Below are positions 34,694 through 44,418 of a stretch of DNA of 64,000 nt, piece after piece (positions within the stretch are counted from its first letter, which is position 1; each line of letters starts with the position of its first letter). The translations under genes were made by a program, and so were the position numbers. The DNA is from Nymphaea colorata (Eukaryota > Streptophyta > Magnoliopsida > Nymphaeales > Nymphaeaceae), in NCBI RefSeq assembly GCF_008831285.2, contig NC_045148.1:19645002-19709001 (forward strand), in the 5' to 3' direction. A model generated the notes under the pieces. That model ran no database searches and had not been told where the DNA came from. It saw only the letters and a list, made by a program, of their open reading frames with translations.

Positions 34694-34909
34694 TCACGAA
34701 TCAGGCAAAGTAGCAAGCAATAATAATCCCAAAATCTCATCTTCAAACTTAACACCCATACTGGATAACTGACTGATGATCCCCTGAAAATTATTTAAGA
34801 AATCTGACACTGAACTGCCCTCCCTGAATCTCAAATTCATCAATCTTTTTAGAAGAAATAATTTACTATTTCCTGTCTTGGAGGCATAAAGATTTTTAAT
34901 TTTGCCCAC
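34694..34909 (-). pseudogene. Copia gag remnant
   Basis: Encodes LFLLKRLMNLRFREGSSVSD, then FLNNFQGIISQLSSMG and LLLATLPDS, the capsid (UBN2-type gag) signature of plant Copia elements. A stop replaces the Trp after LPDS, and the frame then runs into the integrase part near 34620 without zinc knuckle or protease. Near the junction a 48-bp segment (CTTGCATCTAAATACACGT) is present twice, at about 34521 and 34574. Confidence 0.85.
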
Positions 34910-34921
34910 AAACTATAAGTA

Positions 34922-34929
34922 TGATACCA
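34922..34929 (-). other. Primer-binding site (initiator Met tRNA)
   Basis: On the minus strand TGGTATCA starts four bases inside the 5' LTR, complementary to the 3' end of the initiator Met tRNA. The match weakens after eight bases. Confidence 0.8.
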
Positions 34930-34932
34930 CTT

Positions 34933-35683
34933 TGTTGGGATAAAATGCGGATATGACACAAATCTACTAAAATGATTCAACAACGAAGTATAGCCCAAAC
35001 CGATCATGCAATATGCAACAAATCAACGACCAAGCTATCACAAAATGCACGAGAAGATTTTGTTGGGATAAAATGCGGATATGACACAAATCTACTAAAT
35101 GATTCAACAACAAAGTATAGCCCAAACCGATCATGCAATATGCAACAAATCAACGACCAAGCTATCACAAAATGCACGAGAAGATTTTTACGTGGAAAAC
35201 CCCTCAAAACAATGAGGGTAAAAACCACGGGGTACTACGACCCAAACTCAGTCCATTAAAATCAATGATATAAGTTGTCATACGAGGAGCTACACCAAGC
35301 CAACCCTCAAACAATAATATCTCATCAAAACTATATGAGAAAACAAGGAAAATATCACCGATGGAATGCAGAAATCGTTGATTGGGAGGAGATGCGTCTG
35401 GCTTCCTCGTTGGAATCGAATTTTGCTCAAGCCAAGAGCTCGCAACCTTCTCTTCCTTGCCTTCCTCTTCTCCTTCTCTCCTTTCTTCTTCTCCTTCTCT
35501 CCTCTTGCTGTGCAGCCACAAGAGAGCACACCTCTCTTTCCCTTTTCCCAAAAGAAAAACCCTAGAGAGAGAGAGAGACGTGAGAGATTGGGGGGCACCA
35601 TCGAGCGCCTTCCCTTTTTCCTCCGCCCGTCACTTAAGTGACGGGCTGGATCGGGTCCACTTGAGGCTGGACCCGACCCAACA
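34933..35683 (-). repeat. 5' LTR with a 128-bp internal tandem duplication (751 bp)
   Basis: The outer 128 bp (34933-35060, starting TGTTGGGATAAAATGCGG) are repeated at 35061-35188 with a couple of differences. Without the extra copy this LTR would be about 623 bp, matching the 3' LTR apart from the GA run. A short repeat GACCCAACAGATGC spans the LTR end and the target duplication and occurs twice (about 35675-35688 and 35690-35703). Confidence 0.92.
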
Positions 35684-36462
35684 GATGCCGACCCAACAGA
35701 TGCAAGGTTCTGTTCTCAGGTCGGTCAGCTTCTACCCCATTAGGCCATCACCTTTGACTCTTTTAAAATATCGACCAGACAATGGAGGCCGAATTATTCA
35801 AATATACATGGTTGAAAAAATAATGTCTAAATTCGCAGTGCACATACAATTATAGACCAATTTTATTATAAAAAAGTTGTGAATCCCAAAGCCGACTAGT
35901 GTATTATGGTTTGTAGTTGCTTGAAATTCATGGAGCGTTTATGTCCGCAACGAGTTGAAGGTATCCTTTATGTAAGAATTTTGGAAATCTTTATGCATAA
36001 ATGTCATGCTATTTTTTGTTCTGATTCTTAGCCATTTCGGAAGCAATCCTCCTGTTACAGTTGGTATCATAGTCATGTTTACACCTATCCCACACATGTT
36101 TCCTAAAGAGTGTGGATTATAACATTATTCTGTGCAGAAGAATCTTCACAGGGGTAGATTACAATATCTCATACGTGGAAGGATTTAAGAATAGCGTTAC
36201 ATTAAATATTTTAAGAAATCTCAAATCAAATTTTACTTCACATGGAGACTAATTTATGCAACCAAACTGAGTATCGATTTGAAGTAAAATATGAAGATAA
36301 GACGCACCAGTTGAATTTGGCGGCCCAGAAAATTTTCAACTGATTTACAATCATGATTTTAAAAAACCTCATAAAATTTGACATGTTTAATGGAATGATG
36401 GTATTTTTCTAACCTTAAAAATTTGCACAATTCTATCTCTCTCGCTCTCACTCACTCCCTTA

Positions 36463-36467
<5 letters not shown>

Positions 36468-36504
<37 letters not shown>
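36468..36504 (+). repeat. TA microsatellite
   Basis: TA run heading the tandem repeat that follows. Confidence 0.9.
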
Positions 36505-36507
<3 letters not shown>

Positions 36508-36861
36508 CTTTGCCTCAGACGGTTTTCTATGCAAGGCAACGAATCTAATCCGTAGTTAGTAAGATCAGGTCAGCATATTGTGAGTTATTTGAACGGCTAA
36601 TCTGATCCGTAGTTAGTAAGATCAGGTCAGCCTATTGCGAGTTATTTGAACGGCTAAACCAGTTCCTTTCTCTCTCTCTCTCAACCACACACACACATTT
36701 TTTGCTTATATATATAATCTTTGACTCAGACGGTTTTATTTGCAAGGCAAAGAATCTGATCCGTAGTTAGTAAGATCAGGTCAGCGTATTGTGAGTTATT
36801 TGAACGGCTAAACGAGTTCCTCTCTCTTTCTCTCTCTCTCAACCACACAAACATTTTTTTG

Positions 36862-36899
<38 letters not shown>

Positions 36900-37195
36900 C
36901 TTTGCCTCAGACGGTTTTATATGCAAGGCAACGAATCTGATCCGTAGTTAGTAAGATCAGGTCAGCGTATTGTGAGTTATTTGAACGGCTAAACGAGTTC
37001 CTCTCTCTCTCTCACACACACACATTTTTTGCTTTATATATATATATATATAATCTTTGCCTCAGACGGTTTTCTATGCGAGGCAACGAATCTGATCCGT
37101 AGTTAGTAAGATTAGGTCAGCTTATTGTGAGTTATTTGAACGGCTAAACGAGTTCCTCTCTCTCTCACACACACACACATTTTTGCTTTTTTTTA
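36505..37195 (+). repeat. Tandem repeat, four units of about 140-210 bp
   Basis: Units begin AATCTTTG(C/A)CTCAGACGG at 36505, 36716, 36897 and 37052. Each runs through GATCCGTAGTTAGTAAGATC and GAGTTATTTGAACGGCTAA, then a CT run, a CA run, TTTTTTGCTT and a TA run. Unit 1 contains an extra internal copy of about 60 bp. Length differences come from the microsatellites. It lies in intron 2 of the kinase gene, starting immediately after exon 2. Confidence 0.9.
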
Positions 37196-37201
37196 TGCAA
37201 C

Positions 37202-37374
37202 CTTGATGTTCTAAGGCCTCCTCTTCCTCTGCGATCCACCAGGCTTCAATTTCTTTTTCCAAATGGAACAAAACTCTCTCTTCCACCAGTATAAGCAACA
37301 AATTACACAAGTTACAAGAACCACAACCAAGGCGGAGATCACGATTGGGATAAGAACATGCTTTCTGCTTTGCC
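37202..37374 (-). CDS. Exon 2: transmembrane segment
   Basis: Acceptor TTGCAG|GG and donor CAAG|GTTGCA. The frame that fits phase 1 reads QSRKHVLIPIVISALVVV continuing LVTCVICCLYWWKR: a basic flank, about 22 hydrophobic residues and a basic stop-transfer sequence. This is the layout of CRK-type second exons. The 3' part that joins exon 3 in phase (AEEEEALEHQ into VFKRAD) lies in the neighbouring frame, so one base is missing, probably in the A-run near WKKKLK. The length of 173 nt instead of 174 agrees with a 1-nt loss. Confidence 0.75.
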
Positions 37375-37395
37375 CTGCAAGTATAAATCATTTTC

Positions 37396-37397
<2 letters not shown>

Positions 37398-37432
<35 letters not shown>

Positions 37433-38872
37433 GATAAAATGGGAATATATAACAAAATTTGGGGACAAGAGGTCCCTTAAATACAAAAACAATCCGCAAA
37501 GAACAAAATTACGCAAAAAACATAAGCAGGAGGAACAAATAAACAATACAATGCACAGAAAAATAGGAGAGAAGAGGAAAGACGAAACGACAAAGTCACC
37601 CAACCGCAGTCAGGTGGCGGCGCTTTAACCGAATGGCGAACTGGATATCCCCTTGCACAAGACGAGCCACAGAATCTGGTGAAGAGAATGTGCCCCTGAA
37701 GACCCTGTTGTTGCGCTCCACCCAAATGCGCCACCAAGCTGAAATGAGCCACGGCCTCCAGACATGACCCCATGAAGCAGTCAGGTGGGGGGAAGGACAA
37801 AAGAGGAAGAAAAGACGAATGGATGGTGGGTTTGGAAGATTACTAACAAGGGAAGGTCAAGTAGAAGCAAGGACACTAGAGAAAAAAGGACAAAAAGTAA
37901 AAAGGTGGACCCGAGACTCAGTCGCAACAAGACATAGGGGACACTGGTTAGCCAAACTGATGCCAAGGCGCTGTAGGTGATCAAAAGTGTTGATATGGCC
38001 AGTCAGAAGAAGCCGAACAAAAGCAATGGCTCGAGGAGAAAGGCCAGGAGACCAAAGAGACCGAGGGGGGAGTGACGCGACAGAGGGACCAAAGGAGGCC
38101 AGGTAGCAAGAAGAAAAAGTGAACTCACGGGTAGGTGAAAGGGGCCAGGATGGGGACGTGAACGATGAGAGGTCAGCAAAGCGGAGGAAAAGAGGAAGGA
38201 CAGAAAGCATGTCGGACCAAAAGTGAGAATGGGAGATGTGAGATATAGAACTATGCCAGACGCTAGGGGAAGGCAGGTCGAATTTTGAACTAATGAATTG
38301 GGTGATGGGAGAATGTTCAGTAGCTAACCGCCACCACCAAGAACACAGGGAAGACTCGCAAGCCCGACTAAGGTTGGTAACCCCAGCACCCCCAAGAAGA
38401 CGCGGAAAGACAACCACATCCCAATGCGCAAGGCGATCTGAAGGTCGATCACCATCCCAAACAAACTTACAAATAATCTTATCAAACCTACGCAAGACAG
38501 CCACAGGAGGCCGAAAGACAGACAAAGCATGGAGAGGAACTGACGCAAGGCAGTGCTTAGCCAAAGTAATCCGACCTGAAAGAGAAAGCAGCTTTCCCTG
38601 CCAACACTGAAGGCGATCCGTAAGCTTCTGCTCCACCCCATCCCAAAAAGAAGGAGCAGGAGGCGACAACGTAATCTGAAGCCCCAGATAGTCCATGGGC
38701 AGACAAGTAGCCTTACACCCAAAGCAAGCTTCCGCGAGAAGTACCGTGGCCGGATCCGCGTGAATGAAGGAGAGGTGACACTTGGCGAAATTGATAGAAA
38801 GACCTGAGATGAGCTCAAAGACCCGAAGGATGAGCCACGTTCTCACAACCTGCTGGCGAGAAGCACTGGAGA
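37398..38872 (-). mobile_element. LINE copy, 5'-truncated, in intron 1 of the kinase gene
   Basis: The minus-strand frame from 38846 to 37857 is open for 329 codons: RTWLILRVFELISGLSINFA, LSGRITLAKHCLASVPLHAL, WDGDRPSDRLAHWD and the zf-RVT tail (GHINTFDHLQRLG, NQCPLCL). It lacks everything up to and including the YADD of RT. The 3' end (ATTTTATCGGC at 37431) matches the LINE at 19720-21523 and is followed by a GA/CT run (37398-37430) in place of poly(A). GAGAGAG also lies at the other edge (about 38873), possibly the target duplication. It is more intact than the other copy and so probably younger. Confidence 0.9.
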
Positions 38873-39341
38873 GAGAACATTAGCCCGATATAGTAATGTT
38901 GTATGCACCATTTGGTGGACTAGAGGATTTTGCCATTTGACGGTGTAGGGCTTAAATTTGATGGGGGCGCTGAAGTTGGGGCCGGCAAGCTGGACGATGA
39001 AGTAAGAGGAGAAGACGATGCTGTGGGCGAACCTGAGAAAAACATATCCACCAAAGTTTTCAGAGAGAGAAATTAAACTCAGCATTTCAAGATCCCACGA
39101 AAAGTCTGAACCAGAACCAGATAACGGAGAATAATTTTTTTTTTTAATAAAAAAAGAGCAAGTAATGCCTAGTAACAAGACGCCAGTGGCTAAGTAGCCA
39201 TCTCATGTCCCCGAACTGCGTAAGTACTCACTAATAAGCTGCTTCGCTTTTCATCTTCTGCAGGAAAGTTACCTTAGCCGAGAAAAATAAAATCAAAGCA
39301 AGTACGGAAAAGAACAACTGAGGGGGCTGTTGACAGCACAC

Positions 39342-39676
39342 TGGTTTTGCAGAGGGAGGCGTCAACGGGGACTTCGCAGAGGGTGGGGATCTCTAAAAGC
39401 CGGGTTATGTTGAAGGAACTGACGGTGGAGGGCGAGTTGTAGATGGCGCACAAGCACTTCATCTGCTTCTTCACGACATAGCTGACGCCCTTGCAGCAAT
39501 CGGACGACGGCTTCTTTGTGGGGTCCTGAACGGCTTCTATGCAGCCTGAAAGACTGGGCAGCATCTGCGTCATACAGTCCTGCAACTGCTGTTGGCCACT
39601 GACTCCTCCAATGGCTGCAGCCTGCAGCCATGGCCACCACCATCAGAACAGCCTTCGCTCTCCACACTGAACTCAT
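39342..39676 (-). CDS. Exon 1: signal peptide and nsLTP eight-cysteine domain
   Basis: The ATG at 39676-39674 opens MSSVWRAKAVLMVVAMAA, a signal peptide with a short basic start and a hydrophobic core. The rest is in another frame after the 7-bp duplication at 39615-39628: QQQLQDC, PSLSGC, SSDCC, MKCLC, IPTLC, DASLC. The cysteine pattern is C-X10-C-X14-CC-X12-C-X1-C-X23-C-X8-C, the plant lipid-transfer/LTPG fold with four disulfides around a hydrophobic tunnel. The exon ends at ACCA|GTGTGC right after the eighth cysteine, in phase 1, the same phase as the acceptor of the membrane exon. Read alone it could be an independent LTPG-like gene; the phase match and the absence of any other first exon favour the receptor model. 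Confidence 0.7.
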
Positions 39677-40611
39677 CCTACACTTCAGGCTCGCCCCTTC
39701 TGAGATCCCGCCTTTCAGATTCCTTTCTCCCTCCTAACTCACCTCCTCAAGAGAGGATCCGCCCATTCCTGAATTACCAGTACGAATTCGATATGTAGTT
39801 CGAAAATCAAACCTCAACTTCTGGGTACTTTTTAGAATTTAACCTTTAGGCCCATTTGATGTAGAGGAAAAAAACTATGTATAGTGAGAATTTTACCGTG
39901 TGTTTTTTTTTGTTGAATTTGAAAAAAATATCCCCGCCAAAAAGTCGGATCTCTCCCAAGATAATTTTTTCTTGAAAATTTTAACGTCCTGTGATATAGG
40001 CCAAATTCTCTGTTACTGAACATCGGATACACGACATTAATGCACGCGACAGAACGTCAGACGATGTGTTAATGTCGCCCACTCAAGACACCTTGGCAGG
40101 CGTAATATTTCTGGTGTTAGACCTTTTCAAGTTCGATGCATAGTTACAAATATTGTTAACGGGTTTTAATGACAAGGTTTTTCTTCGATATTTTCAGTAA
40201 AGTAGAAATTTTTTTTAAAAATTCATCAATGCTTTAGAAAAGAAAAAAAAAATTAAATAAACTAACTAGAAAATATAAAATTCATTGATAAAATGATAAA
40301 AATAATATTTAATAATGACATAAATGAAAATAAATAATTTAACTTAAATTTTGTACATTAAAGCGATCGAAATAACGTACAAATAATGAGAAATATGTTA
40401 TTAAATTGTGAAAAAACATGAAAAATTCATTTTAGAATTTTTTTTTTCAAAAAAGTGGGGAAAGATGGCTTTTCTTGTTACCATTCATTTTAATATTTTT
40501 ATTGTTAGAAAACTAAAGACGAGTTTTTTGTGATTATGGTTAGATGCCAAATGAAGTGCTTCTCCCCGTGACTCCTATTCTTCATTTGAACTTTTTTATT
40601 CAAAATTTATT
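39677..40611. promoter_or_regulatory. Upstream region of the receptor-kinase gene
   Basis: This lies 5' of exon 1 on the minus strand and before the Copia fragment. No TATA box or element was identified with confidence. An A/T-rich stretch at about 40140-40480 weakly resembles the A-rich repeats at 9985 and 16245. Confidence 0.3.
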
Positions 40612-42443
40612 GTTAAATGAAGAAATTGTATGTCTAAAGAAATGGTTAGAGCTATGTTAAATTACTCTACTCTCCCTTTAATCTTGTGGGGTGAAACTCT
40701 CAGGACAGTAGTGCATATCCAAAATATGGTTCCTACTAAGGCTGTTCCCACAACTCCTTACGAGTGGTGGACAGGTAGGAAACCTTCTCTCTCATATATG
40801 CACATATGGGGATGTCCTGCTGAAGCTAAGTTGTACAAGCCTTACATAAAAGCCTTTGATCCTAGAACAATCAGTGGTTTCTTTATTGGTTATCCAGAAA
40901 TATCGAAAGGCTATAGGTTTTATTGTCCATCTCATACACTATATATTGTGGAAACAGATAAGGCTAAGTTCCTGGAAGATGAATCATTTGGATTAGATGC
41001 ATTACAAAACCTAACTTTTGATGAAACACAAGATACTGAATGTAGACCTGATAAAGAAAATGTAAATGTGTATGATTATGTTGTCTCCCAGGATGACATG
41101 AATGCAAATCATACATGTAATGCATCAGATACAGATGAATTAAATGTAGATCATACTGATGAACACGAACTGGATGTAGACATACAAATTGAAAATGATC
41201 CATTACCTGTTTGTAGATCTGCAAGAGCTAGGAGATCTGCCATATCATCAGACTATGTGGTATACCTACAAGAGCCTAGTGATTTCATAGATGTTGATGA
41301 TGATCCTTTCACATTCAATGAAGCCGTTGAAAGCAAACAATACAAGTTCTGGATTAATGCCATGAAAGAAGAGCTTGACTCTGTGGCTAAAAACCAGACA
41401 TGGAGCCTCGTGTCCTTGCGTGAAGGAGTAAAACTCGTAGGGTGTAAATGAGTCTATAAGACCAAGAGGGACTCTAAAGGCAACATAGAAAGATAGAAGG
41501 CAAGATTGGTTGCTAAAGGATTCACACATATGGAAGGCATTGACTATAATGAGACATATTCACCCGTCTCTACTAAAGAGTCGATGAGGATTGTCCTTGC
41601 ACTTGTAGCTCATTTTGACTTAGAGCTACATGAGATGAATGTGAAAACAGTTTTCTTGAATGGTGATTTGGATGAAGAGGTATATATGGATCAACCTCAA
41701 GGGTTTTCTGAGAGTGGTAAAGATCATTTGGTTTGCAAGCTTAATAAAGCGATTTATGGACTTAAACATGCCTCACGCCAATGGTACATTAAGTTTTCCA
41801 AAGTCATTACGACTTTTGAATTTATAGAAAACATCATTGATCGATGTGTGTATCTTAAGACATGTGGGAGTAAGTTCATAATTTTCAGTTTATATGTGGA
41901 TGACATTTTACTTGTTTCAAATGATCTTCAATTGCTAATAGAGACCAAACATTTTCTCGCATCTCATTTTGAGATGAAATACATGGGTGAGGCTTCATTT
42001 GTTCTCGGCATTGAGATTCGTCGAGACAGATCTAAATGTGCTTTAATTCTCTCTCAATCAGCATATATTAATAAAGTTCTTAAGAGATATGAGACGGAGA
42101 ATTATTCTCCTATTTCGGCACCCTTAGTTAAAGGGGATAAATTGAGCCTAAATGATTGTTCAAAGGACGAATTTGAAAAGACACAAATGATCAACATTCC
42201 ATATACATCTGCGGTTGGCAGCTTGCAGTATGCGCACATTTGTACTAGGCCTGACATTTTCTTTGTTGTTGGCATGCTTGGTAGATTTCAATCTAATCCA
42301 GGCATGGCACATTGGAAGGCCGTAAAGAGAGTCATGCGATACTTGCAAGGGACAAAAGATTACATGTTGACATATCGCAAGGTGGACCATTTAGATGTGA
42401 TTGACTATTCTGATGCCGATCTTGGAGGATGTACCGATATTTG
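40612..42443 (+). pseudogene. Copia pol fragment with two nonsense codons
   Basis: A single frame from 40630 to 42443 encodes the integrase end ([47 protein letters not shown]), a linker, RT (ARLVAKGFTHMEGIDYNETY, NGDLDEEVYMDQPQGF, YVDDILL near 41896) and the start of RNase H (KRVMRYLQGTKD, YSDADLGG). The frame is interrupted only by TGA at 41449 (where Trp is expected) and TAG at 41494. Gag, protease, the integrase N-terminus and both LTRs are missing. It abuts the satellite array within about 230 bp. Confidence 0.9.
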
Positions 42444-43664
42444 AGACCCTAGTCCATAGTTGCATTTTGGACCCAACTGACTGACATCAAAGTTATTAGC
42501 CTTTTCAAGTTGTGCATGCATTTAGGCCATAGAATAATTTGTGTTTCAAAGACCAAACATATGTTTGACGAGTACTTTTTCACTTAAACTTTTGTACATT
42601 CAAACTTGGTTTTTAGCTCTAGCATTTAATCACAAGCCTTCTATAATGAACCAACTTAGTTAGATACAAATGGAATAAATATATGTAATAACAAGTGAAA
42701 CACATTATATTAACTATAATGGATCAAATGAATTACTTGAATCTCATTCATTTTCATACAAACTTGTGATTTCAATTCACTAAATTGATCAACATAAATG
42801 TAACAACAAACTCAACTCATCGGACTAACTACTTGGGTTCAAAGTAATGCATAGATCTCATTTGTATTCATGTGAACTTGTGATTTCAATCATTCATTAT
42901 AGATATAATAACAAGTGAAATATATTAGATTAACTATAAGGGACCATTTGAATGACTTGACTCTCGTAATCATTTGAATCGCATAAATCTCACTCGTATT
43001 GATATAAACTTGTAATTTTAATCTCTTAGATCATTCACTATATATGTAACAACAAGTTAAACTGATTGGACAAACTATAATGGATCAAAGTAACGCATAG
43101 ATCCCACTTATATCGTTATAAACTTGTGACTTTAATCATTTATATCATTCATTATGGACGTAATAACCAATGAAACACGTTAGATTAACTATAAGAGATC
43201 GAATGAATAAATTGAATCTTCTTTAATTTCATACGAACTTGTGATTTCAATCCCAAATCATTCAATATGTATGTGACAATAAGTTAAGAAAATTTAATTA
43301 ATCATGCGTGATCAAATGAATCGATTAAACCTTAATCGCATTGATACAAACTTGTGATTTCAATCCTTTTGACCGTTCATTATAAATGTGACAAGTTCAA
43401 CTCATTGGACTCTAACTACAAGAGATAAAAGCAATGCATTAAACCCATTTGTCTCCAAATGAACTTTTGGTTTGGGTCCTTGAAATCCGTCATTATAGAT
43501 GTAATAAGAAGCGAGACACATTAGGTTAAGTATGCGGCAAAAGATGAATCACTCGTATCTCATTCATTTTTTAACAAAGTTGTGATTTCAATATACTAAT
43601 TCTTTGAATATGGATGTAACAATAAGTTAGGAACATTTAATTAAGTGTGCGTAATCAAATCAAT

Positions 43665-43755
43665 ATGCGTTACTTTGATCCCTTATAGTTTGTCCAATCA
43701 GTTTAACTTGTTGTTACATCTATAGTTAATGATATAAAAGATTGAAATTACAAGT
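43665..43755 (-). repeat. Inverted satellite segment, copy 1
   Basis: These 91 bases (ATGCGTTACTTTGATCCC to TTGAAATTACAAGT) are the reverse complement of the normal segment seen for example at 46330-46425. All surrounding monomers are in direct orientation. Confidence 0.92.
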
Positions 43756-44327
43756 CTACATAGATCCCATTTATATCCTTATAAACTTGTGATTTTAATC
43801 ATTTAAATCATTCATTATGGACGTAATAACCAATGAAACACGTTAGATTAACTATAAGAGATCAAATGAATAAAATGAATCTTCTTTAATTTCATACGAA
43901 CTTGTGATTTCAATCCCAAATCATTCAATATGTATGTGACAATAAGTTAAGCACATTTAATTAATCATGCGTGATCAAATGAATCGATTAAACCTTCATC
44001 GCATTGATACAAACTTGTGATTTCAATCCTTTTGACCGTTCATTATAAATGTGACAAGTTCAACTCATTGGACTCTAACTACAAGAGATAAAAGCAATGC
44101 ATTCAACCCATTTGTCTCCAAATGAAGTTTTGGTTTGGGTCCTTGAAATCCATCATTATAGATGTAATAAGAAGCGAGACACATTAGGTTAAGTATGCGG
44201 CAAAAGATGAATCACTCGTATCTCATTCATTTTTTAACAAAGTTGTGATTTCAATATACTAATTCTTTGAATATGGATGTAACAATAAGTTAGGAACATT
44301 TAATTAAGTGTGCGTAATCAAATCAAT

Positions 44328-44418
44328 ATGCGTTACTTTGATCCCTTATAGTTTGTCCAATCAGTTTAACTTGTAGTTACATCTATAGTTAATGATATAA
44401 GAGATTGAAATTACAAGT
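44328..44418 (-). repeat. Inverted satellite segment, copy 2
   Basis: The same inverted segment, 663 bp after copy 1 with two or three base differences. The inversion therefore happened before the 663-bp block was duplicated. The third block has no inverted segment. Confidence 0.92.

Larger units (their letters stand above)
31775..35683 (-). mobile_element. Tnt1-like Copia retrotransposon, complete ends, internally deleted
   Basis: Two LTRs (34933-35683 and 31775-32438) in TG...CA form bound the element. GATGC at 31770-31774 and 35684-35688 is the exact 5-bp target duplication. A primer site and purine tract sit at the expected places. The internal part is only about 2.5 kb: a gag piece is joined directly to the integrase C-terminal part and then the reverse transcriptase and RNase H, so the zinc knuckle, protease and integrase core are lost. 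Several in-frame stops occur. It is inserted in intron 2 of the kinase gene in the same orientation as the gene. Confidence 0.93.

Noticed and set aside
38843-39178. 111-codon minus-strand ORF upstream of the LINE, considered as an extra ectodomain exon
   Set aside because: It runs into the LINE sequence at its end, has no recognisable domain, and exon 1 and exon 2 phases fit without it.
40964-41529. Minus-strand ORFs opposite the Copia pol fragment
   Set aside because: They are antisense shadows of the pol frame.
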